Assembly: GCA_024349245.1 (NCBI GenBank)
Contig: JALDNG010000856.1
Location: forward strand, 17,128-81,127
Length of the DNA stretch: 64,000 bases
Direction: 5' to 3'
Source of the DNA: Neodontobutis hainanensis
Taxonomy: Eukaryota; Chordata; Actinopteri; Gobiiformes; Odontobutidae
Below the pieces are notes generated by a model. The model worked only from the letters and a program-made list of their open reading frames with translations. It did not search any database and was not told where the DNA came from. This document shows, in pieces, positions 14,101 through 27,740 of the stretch (the first letter of the stretch is position 1; each line of letters starts with the position of its first letter). Both the position numbers and the translations under genes were made by a program.

Positions 14101-17100
14101 TGAAAAATATGTCAAATAATAAAAAGATATTTTCCAAAATTAAGTGACTTTTAAATAAGATTCCCATTTAAATTAACTTTGGCCTTAAATTTATCAAATT
14201 TTGTGTTTTTATAATAAGGATAAAATATTTTTTATAAATGATCTCCTTGACAAAATTTGTTCAAAATGATATTTTTAATAAGTATCACGGATTTATTATT
14301 GATAAAATCGACTTAGACTAATAATACTTTCATGTTTAATAACTTGTGTATTGAACCTTAAAATGTTAAAAACTGATCACCCTAAAATAATATTTAGAAT
14401 TAGAGTAATTATTCCATTGACTTTTTTTCAAGCCAAGCTCATTTAGATGAATAGAGTTATTTTTATTTAAAGGCAGATATTCATAAAATAAGATAATTTT
14501 TTAACGTATTTTAATAACATAATGCTTTGATCTCAATTATTAAGCTTTTGTTATCTTTTTTATTATTTAAATCACACACATAGAGAAACTATTATTTCAA
14601 TATTTTTTGATAAATGTATTCATCATCTATATTTGTTGTATTAATATTGAGAGAATATATTGGTTTTTCTTAACTATATTCACAATATATTTCCATTAAT
14701 TTTTGATTAATTATTGATTATTAAAAATAAAATATATCTTGATAAAATTTGTTTTATAAATAATAATTTTTTTGTTTCTATTTTATTTTCAATACTCATC
14801 TCCAATTTATAGTCTGTTATATCTTCAGGATAATTTCGAGATTTCACAAAATTACTTGTTTTTTTATGTTTATTTGCAGATTAAAATTTATTACTAATTG
14901 AGTTGTTTTATAAAATCTTATTTTCAGATTAATTGTTTCATTTCTGATGTTCAATCAATAAACTATCACTTTATGTCATTTAAAATGATTAGATTTTTTC
15001 GTCGTTTTAAACATTACAAAACAAAACATCCCATCTTAGTCTTTTGAACATATCCTGTAGGTATCATTGAGCTTAACAAAAACTGGTTTTTATAAATTTA
15101 TTTTTTTTATCATTTTTTTTCTTTCCAGAAAATTTTAACACAAATATTAAAAACGCTATTGATACATTTATTTGAACTGAGGAGTAAACAGAACATGAAT
15201 TATTTAAAAAGTAAACATGGTCAAATTTATAATTTTTAAAGAAATTAAATCATTATATATTTTATAACTGGATAAATTATAATTAGATCAATTTTTAAAT
15301 CTAAAGTTCAATACGATTTATTTGTTATCAATCAATTTAAGATCAATTTGGTCTAAAATAGTGCACTTGATGACAATGAAGTTTATTAAACAACGAATTT
15401 ATATCTTTCAACAATAATGACATTATCCATCCGTATTATGATTCATTTTAAAAATCTAATTTTATCTAAAACATTACCTCTACATAATTATTTGCATGTT
15501 ATTTTTAAATTGTTTTTATGAGTAAACGATCTGTCAATTTTTAAAGACATCATAGCTCTCTTAACAAATCTAAGATAGAATACTCAACTTAATTCTTTCA
15601 ATGATAATGGATATAAGAAAGAACTTGAATAAATGTTCAAAAGTCTAAGTATTACATGTTTATGATGTTGATTCTTGAGCAATTATCACAAAAATAAATA
15701 TATTTTAACAATAGCTGCTCAGTAATTGTCGAAGGAATCTTTGATGCGAAATTTGAAAAATTCTGATTTAATGAGTTAATTTTATTTTTATTGATACATT
15801 TTGAAAAAATCATGTTAAAATTTATGTAAGTGATCAGCCGATTGTTGAATTTTTAAATATTGTTCCACACATATCTTGATAATGCTATTTATCAGTTTTC
15901 AAAATTTATGTAAATATTTTTGTTGAAGATTCTCTTCTGCCATGTTAATTTACACAAGTAAAAAATTGCTTGTATTTTGATTTGTAGAGAAAACAGCATA
16001 TCAAATCTTCAAATGACTTAAAAAACAATAAAATTTGTTGACAAGATAAACATGAAAATTCAAAATCATCGGATAAAACCAAAGACGAGAGTAATTCTCT
16101 TTACACAAATCTGAATTCAAGCTAAAATTTGTTTAATAGTGTATTGTAGATTTGATAGTGTGGTCAGATGAGATTATAAAAATAATTTAAACTTCGAAAT
16201 CATTTAAAATAGATCTTTAAAAGTTTAACATATTTAATTCTAAGATATTTGCACTATGTTTTTCAAAATTAATCATGTGTCATAATTTATCAAATTTAAT
16301 ATTTGATACAAATTTTAAATTTTTTAATAGATTTTCATTCAAATAAAGTTACAATCTATATCATAAGAATAAATAATCGATTAAATAAATAATATATTGA
16401 TAGTATACTTTTAATTTTTATATATTAGAGCATATAAATTTGTTAAATTAAGTTTGTTCATGATAATATTTGAGAGATGAATATTTATTTTCAAACAGTA
16501 GGGTTGTATCAAATTTAACATCAATATAATATTATTTTAAACTATGCAAAGTTTGACCTGAAAATTTATCAATAATTTAGTTTTCAAGTTGATGATCAAT
16601 ATTCTGAAAACAATTTTTTACACCGTTCGATAAACATCGTATTTTTATTTCAATTTTTGTTTGAAAATTCATTTTATAGATAAAGTTCGTTAATGTATTT
16701 CAATTTAAGTTAAATTTTTCATTTTGCGAAAAGGTAAAGTGGTATAAACCGATGAAAATTTCTCGTAAACATTTATTTTTAAAAATAAATTCAAAATAAT
16801 TGTTAACACTTCACGAAATCAGTTTCATTTTAACTTCGTTTTTGGATCAAACGGTCGTAAAAATTAGAAGTTTTAAAAATTCATTAAAATTTTAAATAAT
16901 TTTATTCATAAAATCTTGTTTCTAGTTAGTAGACTACAATATTTTACATTCAAAAATACTTTATTAGGTTAAATTTTAAAATCTGTAAATTAAATTTCTG
17001 AACGTCTGAAAACATATAGTTTAAAAAGTTTCAGTCTCAATTTTTTTTCAATTGAAAAAATTAATACTCATTAATTTTAGAAATTTTTATTCAGCATGTT

Positions 17101-20100
17101 TTTATATTTCTCAACATTCTTTATTTCAAAGATTCTCTGCGAATATCAAAAAACTTAAAATCAATTAAAACGTGAAGAAGTGTTAAATAAAAAAATCACA
17201 TTAAATGAAATTGATTTATTTTTAAGTTAGAAAAACAAAAACGTTATCATCAAGATCAAAAATCGTTTTATTTTACAGGGTGAAAACTAGATTAGGAATA
17301 TATTTTTAATTTTTATAATTCTGAATATTGATGATTTGTTAAGAATCAATCAAATGGAATTTTGAAGATTTATGAAAAAATAATCGAAATAAAAATACTT
17401 CTGCAAATTAAAATATTATTTAGAAATGAAAATAATTTTTCACCAATCTTTCTTAATGACATTTCTATTATTATATATCATCGTTTTCGTATCAATAAAA
17501 TTTAAATAGAAATATATCTTTTTATCTGTTGTAAAAGCGTATTCGCAGCATAAATTTGATCAAATCGTTTAATCGTACAATATATTTGTCAAAATAATCA
17601 TATATAAAACCATCTTTTATGCAATAAAAAATTCGTATCTAAAAATTTACTTTAAAGAAAAATGTAATTTATAGTTTTGAATCGATAAATATGATATTTA
17701 ACTGAAACTATTTTCAATAAACAACCTTCTCAAATTTATCTGTTATTTTGCTGAGTTAACTTCACCAAATGAAGATTATTTTTAGTATTAAATCATTTTT
17801 TCATAATAAAACAGCAAAATTAATAATAGTTGAATTATATCTTTAATTTTACATGAAGAATTTCAACTTATTTTTTATGCTCACAAATCCATTTTTTGAT
17901 AAGATTATATTATTCGTAATTGTCTTGAAATGAGAAAAAATTAAATTATTATATGTTGGATAAGAATTAAAACTGAGATAAGTGATAATTAAATACTTGA
18001 CTTGATGATAAAATCATAAACATGATAAATTTGATGAAAATAATTCATTTTGTTTTCTGAGATAGAATGAATTTACTTTTAAATAATTTTTATTTTTTCG
18101 AAAACCTATGATTTTTAAATTATTTATTAAAACCTGGTTAATTTACCTTCAGAATTTAAGATATTTCAGAAATTTTTTTTATACATTTTATTTATTTATT
18201 CTGTATTTCAATTATACATTCGAAAATGAAAAAATTAATTCATCGAACGGAAATTTTAAGCATTCTCAATTTAAATAACAGATGACATTAAAAAGATTTT
18301 TTGCCCATATATAATTCTAGGCTATCCTGTAATATTCATAAATGTGTTTTATTCGTTTTACATCTATATCTAGATATCTGGTTTATAGGCTTTACTGTTC
18401 ATTGCTTCCTCCTTTCTTAATATACTTTAAGATGCAAATGTTTAATTTAAGATCGTGTAAAACTCTTCAGCAAAATATAACTCAATTTATCCTCAATATT
18501 TTAGAGTGATCGTATCCACTATGTCTTTACAAAGTTGAAAGTTTGAGCATCAAGCTTAGGATTGTCATTTACAGATAAGAGAACATTAAAATACAACTTA
18601 AGTATATTTAAACGGTTCAATCAATTACAACCAGCTTGCCTTTGGTGGTTTCGAAATTATACCAAAAATATATTTATCAACGAAAGAATTCTTTTTCAAT
18701 TTTAACTAACCTAATTATGGATTTGTTTTTATAAAATTCATGATAAAACATTTACCTACAAAAATATTTTCATTTATATTTAATTTAAGAGTATTCGATC
18801 ATAATAGCAATTTTATATGTAAATAATAAATTGTAGTCAATCGAAATAAATTTAAGTGTCTTTTTAAATCAAAAATTACATAAAATTGAATAGTTTTAAT
18901 TAAAACCTTTTATATTATTGCATATTTATTATTTTCAGAATAATTTTTGAACAGCGTGTTGAAAAACTCTCTTTATAACCGTAAAGGTGTAAGTTAAAAT
19001 TATTAGATACAAGAATTAAAGCTTTTTATTCATAAATATAAGATATTTTTAATATATCATATTATGCTATAAATATTTTTTATGGTAAAGGAATTTTTCG
19101 ATAACCACAATTAAATTTTAAATGATATAAAATAAATTTAACAGAATAGAATTGATCTTATGAAAAGCAACTAATACGTATAATAGTATAATTTTAAGTC
19201 AACAAAGAAATAAGTTGGCGAGAAATAAGGTTTATCTTTAAATCAGAAATTAATTTTATGATTAAATTAGATCTGATAAGTTTTGAAAGATAAAGTTATA
19301 AAAAGTTTCTCATAAATTATTTAACTTAATCTGAAATTTTTCACAAATTTATAATCAATAATTCATACTGATTTTTAAATTTTTCATAAATTTACATGAA
19401 CTATATGTTTAAGATCAAAAAAGCACTGACTTATCGAATTGTTTATTAAATTTTTTATAGTTTATCATTTTTTCATTACCTATATCAGTTTATATTTTTG
19501 AATCATTAAAATCCATAAGTTGAAAATTAAATGAGTGAATAAAAAACAATTTACAATTAGGTAATCATACAACTTTAGAAACTAAACAGGTTAAAAGGTT
19601 ATTTAAATAAAACAATAACATATTTTACATTTATATGATATGAAAATATATATCTTTTTCTTAGCGCTGTTTTAAAACAGAGTTATTGTGCAATAATTAA
19701 CACTCAGTAAATTAAATTTGTACATAAAAATTTAAACTAAGAAGAATAAATGCATTTTTTCTTCTCCCAATTTTAACGAGTTCAATGATTCATATTATGT
19801 TATCTACGTAGTAATATTTTCATTTAAATTTGAAATTCATTCTACAATATAGGCATTTCAAATTTAATAAAGAAAATTAAAAATATTTTTAATATCAAGA
19901 ATATTTTTATCTATTTGAATAAAAATTTTTATTGTGTGGCCATATTGATTTATTACGAGTTCACATCCGCTATTAGTTAAGAGATAGAGTATTAGTTTAA
20001 GGATTGATGTCTAGTTAAACTTTCTTGGATACGATGATAAAAAACTAACAACACAGATAGTGGATTTTGAACCAATAATCTCGTCGATTAAAAACACAGT

Positions 20101-23100
20101 TAAAAAATATTGATCAGGTCTTTTTATTTTAGTTTAATATATTCATTGATATTTCGCAGATTGATTTTTAATTTATTTAACTTACATAGAATTATTAAAA
20201 CATAAGACATTGTAAAGTCAAAAAAGAATCAAATTAAACTATTGATTTTTGTTATTTTGAACACTAATTATTTGTATTTAAATGATAAATTGTATTTTTA
20301 TCAAATTAAAATATTCAAAGAGACATGACATTACCGAGTTTTTCCACAGATTATTTATGCGAAACAAAATTTTGAATAATGATAAAAAATACCAAATATA
20401 ATAATTAAACTGTTGTTTCATACACCTCAAAAATAAATATTTGTAACATTTATCAGTTTTTTTTTGATAATTTAATTCAAAATTCTTTCAATAAATATCC
20501 TTGATTCAAATATAATCATAAAAAGAATAAACTTTATGTGTAAAAATTAGTACATTAAAACTTATTGCTTTCAAATATTTATGATAAGTGAACAAAGTGC
20601 ATATTTTTAGGATTTTCCGTTTTTAACAAGTTTAATAGATTAATCATTCTCATAAGAAAAGAAATGATTCTAATTGAAATTAGAATGAAATAGTATTTAA
20701 CGTAAATCATCGAAAAAATTTAAAAGTTAAATTTTCTCAATGTATCTGATATTAATGATAATTTGAGAATTAAATTAACCATATTAAAGATCATTATATA
20801 GTGATTATTAAACATAAATATAAGTTAGATTAAACTAAATTATTTTAACTAAATAGAACAAATAAACTATTTAAATGGTGTTTAATATAATAAGATAAAT
20901 GAATAATTTATCTATCAGCAACAATCTGCCAATCATATTCTTAATTTTGAAATTACATATTTCAAAAGACTACTTTCTTCATGTAAACGAGAATTTCAAC
21001 CTGTAAATCTAAACCTATATGATGAGAAGGAATCACATGTTAAGCGTTTCAAAAATCAAATTAAATTGAGTTTTGTATGTTCAGATGTGTAAATACTGCA
21101 AGTTAAATTTTTGAAATATCTTCAAAAAATAAATAATTTTTTTAATTTGATGTTTGATCAAAAATATATTAAATTGTGTTTATTTTATTCAGAGGAATTT
21201 AAAAAAAATCAAGAAGATTTTTAGCTCATTTTTAAGAATATTCATCACTTTAAAGATTTTATACTCTGTATCGATCGTAAAAGTTATAAAATAATTCCAA
21301 AAAATCATAAAAGTATTATATTTAAAAAAATTAGAAATTGCCTTAGGTTAAAGTTTTACTTTTGGATATATTAAAAGGTTTAGTAAAAGTGTATATGTCT
21401 TTGGTAAATAAATCGGCGAAATCAGATTTTGAAAATGAAAAAATAATTCAATATCGAATCGATGGCTTACACTATAAACTAAAAATCTAATCTTATTGAC
21501 AACTCTAAACGATTTCATATTTTATATATTTTAAATAATTATTGACACCCATAAAAATCGAATTTAAAAGAATGATAAAGTATCAACAGAAAAAAGAATC
21601 TCAAATCCATAATTTTTAAATCTTTGAATACGAAAATAAAACATAACAAATATTTTATCATAGTTCAAATGAAAGATATTCTGAATGAGTTTTTGTTAAT
21701 TAAAAAATGCGCAATAAGAAAAGATAATAAAGTATTAAATTTTTATATATTGTATCCTAAAAAAATATATTTGTTCTGTTTTTCGATAAATCGCACAAAT
21801 TTCCTTCTTTATTTACAATAATATATATGGTGGTTGTCTTAAAAAAATGTTTAGGTATTTTTCGCATGGTTTAAGAGAATTTGTGACATCTTTCAAAATA
21901 TTAATGTTTTCCATACATTATAAATTTCCTAATGTTATGTTTAAATATGTCATTTCAGAGATTAAAATATAATTAAAACATTATGAAAGTATTTTATTTC
22001 TCAAATATAACATTAGTCCTAAGAAATAATTTTGGTTAAAAATTTTTACATTTATTATTTTCAACAAAAATTAATTATGAATCTCGAATATTATCGATAA
22101 TATACATGTCCTAGTATTTTTAAAAATTTGCATTTTATGTAAAACATAGGATATATTTTTAAATGCTAAAAGGCATTATTCTATCTTAATAATATCAAAA
22201 TATAAGATTTCATGATAATTAAAAATGATATTTATAAGAATGATAAAATATATTATGCATCTATTCATACACTAATTTTAAGGGTTGAAGACTAAAATAA
22301 ACATCAACAAATGAAAATTGAATCTCCCTTTTTAAGTGTTTTAATAACTATTTTTATGAACTTGCGGTATTTTATAATATTCATGCTAGATTTCATTCTA
22401 ATACAACATTATTTAAAATTGAGATTCGTGTATGTATCTGTGGTATTTCGATTCAATATCAGATAATGCAAGGTATAATCTATTTTCCTGATGCATAGTC
22501 TGTTATTATATTCATCAACAAACATTTCAAAAAAATTTTATTACCATGTTAATCTGTCAATATTTCAAATAAAAAGAGCATCTCGAACATGTAATTGACT
22601 AGGAAATCGTATTCTTATTTGCGTTGTATCTAAATATTTCATATTAAAGAGATATTATAAAACCATCTTCAGGGAAACGATGAAATCTATTTAAAATAAT
22701 GACCATAACCAATCTTTTTTTACTTCTCTATCAAGTGTATTGTCAACAGTAATTTCACTTTTTATTAAGCTATTGAATATCATTGTCTCACATCAAGTAT
22801 GTTGTCAAATTTTTCATTTGAAATCAAGCGTTTTTTCATCAAAGGAATTTTATGTTTTTAAAGAAGAAATAATCTGATATTTGATATATAAAATAATATG
22901 ATAAAATATATAATCATAAAAACTTTGAATACATTTGTTAATGTATGGCAATTTGGCATAATATTTATTTTTATGAGTTAAATTAAAATAAATCTGTGAT
23001 ATAAATCGAAAATAAATTCATAGTACATAAATATATTCAGTTCTATTATTAATTAAATCTTAAATTCATAAATTTATAAATTTAATGATGTTGACTTATT

Positions 23101-26100
23101 TTTAAAAATAAAATTTATAACGCAAAAAAGTAAATAAGTATTTTTACCAATTTTGTTAATAGCAGCATATCATTATCATGTTTTGATCATTTCACTCAAT
23201 TGCTTTGTTTATAACTATATTTAATCCCACCAGTTAAGGTTCATTATTAAATTATTCAATTCGCATTTATTTAATCTGTAATCAGTAAATACATCAAAAT
23301 ATTTCTGATATCAACAAAATAATATAATATATCATTCTTCATTGTTAAAAAATTAAAAATAGAATTAACCGTATATAAAATTCAAATTTTTTGAATTTAT
23401 AAAACAAGATTTCCAACAGTTCAAAAGATAAATGTTTTAATCATCGCTAAAATCGTTAAATTTTAATGATTATATTTTAACTGTTGAGGGAACATTATTT
23501 AATGTTTTATTGAATTTAAGTATATAAATATTTTTATGTTTATGAGTTTCATGAGCTTCTATAACTGGCATATGTATGAATGATTTTTTCATGTTTTGCA
23601 TTTTTAACCTCACAGATATCTATTCTCAATTTTAAATGGTGTCAAGATTGATTTAATAGAGGCTCAAAGTGCTATTTCACGGTTTTAAGGGTACATTATT
23701 ATCACCCTGTAAAATTTTTTTTATATTTTTAAAATATTAGTATTCTATTTACGATTACAGTGCTGTATGTTTTGTTAATAATACCTTCTGAAGGATGTTT
23801 CTATTCCGAAAATATTTTTTTCTACTCAGAACGTATCTTGTCTGTTAGAAAAAGTGATTGTACATTTTTTAAATTGTACTATTAATATTCAATTAATGAT
23901 TATTGCAATTTAAATAGAGCGCATTTAGCAGAAAATATATCTAAAAAGACTGCTGTTTAATAAAATAATTTTGTACAAGGATACCATAATTTTATTTTTT
24001 ATGTTAAAATTCAAAAGAAAATGTTATTTGTCATAATTCGCATAATTTATTATTTTAACTTTTGAGCATTAATCAACTGACTGCATAATATTAAAAAACA
24101 GTATTTACACATATTGTTTGTCACTTTTTCATAAACATCCAAATTTTTTAAATAATCAAAAACAATTAGTTGACAGAATGTTTAATTCTGTCAACTACAC
24201 TTTTTTGCATGGTTATTATCTCAAAACATTATTCATAATTATATTCTAACAATTATGTTTTCAATTAAAAAACAATCGATGTTTGCAAAATATTTAATTT
24301 ATATAAATTTTTTTAATTTGCATTGGAAATTTAAGAATCTGTAAATGGATTCATCATTAATAGTCTGAAAATAATTGTTTCATTTTTGTTTAAATAAATA
24401 ATTTAACGTAAAGGATAATTTAGCTTTTTCATTTACATTATTTTAAGAATATTTTGCTAATTTGTCAGGATCAAAGATTTTTGTTTTAATAGCTTCATTT
24501 TAAAACCCTATTTTAGTGTAATTTTAGTTTTCGATTTCGTAATTGATAAATATCATTCTAGTTTATTTTATTTATTGTCAAATATTCCTAAGAAATTTTG
24601 TTTAAAAGTATGCACAATGGATACTTTGTAAAATGCAAGTTTTATCTTATGTTATTTGATATTTTATGACCTATTTCTCATGACTTAAATAATGTATTTT
24701 AAATTTCAGATTTAATTTACTTCAAATAGAAAAATTTATTTTTTGTCAGTTTTTTTGATTTAAAAAGTTTGGATGGCACGATGATATTGTTTATTTTACT
24801 TTATTATTTGTAAGGCCATCAAAATATCTATATAATATACCTAACTCATTACGTTTATAAACGTCGATATGTAACCAGAAATTATAATTCTTACAAGCTA
24901 TTTTTTCACTTAAAAATTTCGAATCAGAATTCTAATGTGTGAATTAAACCCCTGAGAAACATAGTATCAAATATAATAATTCTTCGAATGTTTTCGAGAT
25001 AATAAATATAATTTATTTCTGGTTTTGTGCAATTTTATGCATAGTCTAAATCATAGAATAAATTTAATCATAAATTCTTTTTTATCTGCAATTTTAAATT
25101 TAGTCGAGAAATATATCATAATATATAAATTGAAAATTTTGACGAGATAAATTTTGCATTTATACTTAAACGCAAATATTCACGTGTTCTAATTAAATAT
25201 AATGTGAAAAAATCAATTCTTCTTAAAATTTTAAAACCGCAAAAGTTTCATGAAATATAATTGAAAATAATTTTATTAGATCTTAAATTTATTTTCATAA
25301 AATTGTGAAATCGGGTGCATTAGATATCTGATTTGATTTAAAAATACAATAATTCATGACTTTAAGTCATTCTTGAAACATATTTTATCCATTTTATGAA
25401 ACGGAAGATAACGATGGATTAATTCTGGTTGTATGAAAATGATAATTTTTAAATCTTGAATGTCAACAATAATATACCGGTTCTGTAAGGAGATATACCT
25501 GTAATTCAAATTATTAAATTTTTAGTAACGCTTTTAATTAAGGTAAAATTTTTCTAAAATTCCAGTTGAAAAATACATCATTTTTATTTTTTCAATTTAA
25601 TAGAATTTATTAAAATAAAGATATTTTGGAAAATTTCTTGTTTGAAATTGAAATAATTACAAAAATATTACATAAACTCATTTACATTTTATTTAAACGA
25701 TCTGACTCATCAATTATAAATCTTAATGAATGACTACGTGAATTTATATCTTATGAAAAGTATGGACCTACATAAAAAATTACTTCAGAAGTTTTCATAT
25801 GATTATGTAGATCTCGAGTAAATTAAATCATATTCAGAAATTATTAAGTAAAAATGGATGTTTTTCAAAAGTAAAATTTGAAATTTTAAAATTTTTGAAT
25901 GGCAAAGAATCATTAATTTGACGATATAAATTCTTGCATTTCAAGATTAATGATTATTTTTGAAATATATAAGAAATGAAATTATTTTGAAACTATTTTT
26001 TCGAAAAGAAAATTTATCAGAGAGATGCATCATTCAAATATTATGTTTAATACATTATATATTATTCATTGATAGTATTAATACGTCTGTTCAGTCATCA

Positions 26101-26889
26101 TGTAAATATATGAGTCAAAAATTATTCATGTTTAATCATTTTCAATAGAGTATTTTAATGACAAGAAATGCACTATTGTCAATTAAAAAATTTGAAATTT
26201 AACAACTAGCATCACCAATCTCTTTAAAAGTATTACAATTAAAAATCTATTTGCTTTTTAACAACTTTAAAAATTATTTAAAAATTTTTCAATGAATTCT
26301 AGCATTATGAATGAGTAAAATGCAAATGATTCTTTTCATTTTTAGTTTTTCTCATGTTAATAGACCAAAAAATCAATAAATCTGACAAAAGATTTTTTCG
26401 TAAGAGTTAAAATTCAAAATCAACTATTTATAATATATTTCTGAAAAAATTATTTGTGAAAATTTATTTAAACTAATAAAATAAAATGTTAATCTCAATA
26501 AAACTCAACTATGTGTAAAATATAGGGTTTTTCGATCAATCGCGTGATAATTTCCATCAATGGTATAATTCTTGAATAAATTTATTAAACTTAAATAAAA
26601 AAATGATCAAATAAAAATTAATGTGATCTGACTACAAAATAATTTCTCTTTACGATAATCGATTAAGATAGACAAATATTTCAAAAGAAAGCTCTACATT
26701 GTTTTAACGTGATTTTATGAAATTATTGGGAAATAAAATCTCTGAGTTCAGTTTCATTATTGATGTAGCTTACAATTAAGTGGATCTTCAAAAAGAAAAT
26801 ACGTTACGATTTAATTAAAAGGTTTGGGAGAATTTAAGTTAGTATTTGATGTATATCTTTCAATTTAATAGTATTATTACAGTCTAAGA
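8121..26889. other. gene desert, very AT-rich (first part)
   Basis: Almost 19 kb with no supportable gene, RNA gene, CRISPR array or tandem repeat. The listed ORFs of about 60-66 codons (for example at 8831-9022, 21624-21821 and 25960-26148) are rich in Ile, Lys, Asn and Phe. I did not find convincing conserved residues or micro-intron joins that extend them. A perfect hairpin lies at 24167-24197. Confidence 0.6.
24167..24197. repeat. perfect 13-bp inverted repeat with 5-nt loop
   Basis: TAGTTGACAGAAT is followed by loop GTTTA and then the exact reverse complement ATTCTGTCAACTA. It is GC-richer and longer than the trivial A/T palindromes that abound in the desert. It may be a small mobile-element scar or a structured RNA stem; nothing adjacent identifies it. 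Confidence 0.6.
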
Positions 26890-27740
26890 TAATGATAAAT
26901 TCATGCACTATCCATGATAAAATCAGAAATGTAATTCCCATGCTAATGTAAGACAATATAATTTCTCTCTAAGATACCTTGAAACCTTTACTATTGACTG
27001 CGCGTTCATAAATCTTGTCGTAAGCATGCCATTCTTATTCATTGTAACAATCACATAAATATTTCTGCTTCTAACTTCTGGAACGAATTATAATCAAATA
27101 ATCGGAATTCACTTCAACCTTTATTTGTTCTTGCAAGGATAGAGAATCAAATATAATCGATAAATAAAAGGTTTTAGTCATCGTTCTTTGTTTGAAAATT
27201 TTGTAAAAGTTAGCATATTATTTGAAACATTAAGATTTCTAATCACACTTTCTCAGAGCTGGAACTACTATAAAATTTGAGAAGTTTCTTTGAAGACTAA
27301 GAAGACATCTATCCACTGTAGTTTTTCAAACCTAAGTGGAGAAACTCTTTGATATCCTAGAAGAGAGATCTTTATGTTTTGCCGTTCGATTTTTCATCAA
27401 CGTATTCACACAGACTTATCGTTTCCTAAAAATTCATTTTTATATCGCTATTTCACATCTAAGCTTAATCAGAAGTATAAAATCAATTTCAAGGTAGTTT
27501 GTACACTTGAATGCACTGTTGAATATTTTTTATGAGAAATTGTTGCTATTTATGAAATAGAATATCATTAACATGTTTCCAATACTTTTCGCTTTTGATC
27601 CTCACCAATAATGGGTGATTACCATTTATTATTATCTGTATTTTAGCCTCTAATTTCAACTTTCGGGCATTATTTTGAGTATGGTATATCTTGCGTGTTA
27701 AAGAATTGGCAAATTTCATCTGCTACATTTTTAAACATTT
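26890..27740. other. GC-richer island, probably decayed sequence
   Basis: Composition rises above the surrounding desert, and coding-like strings occur on both strands, for example minus-strand readings between 27,250 and 27,420. Stops interrupt all frames and no micro-intron solution appeared. I cannot assign a family. It may be an old mobile element or a dead gene. Confidence 0.25.
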
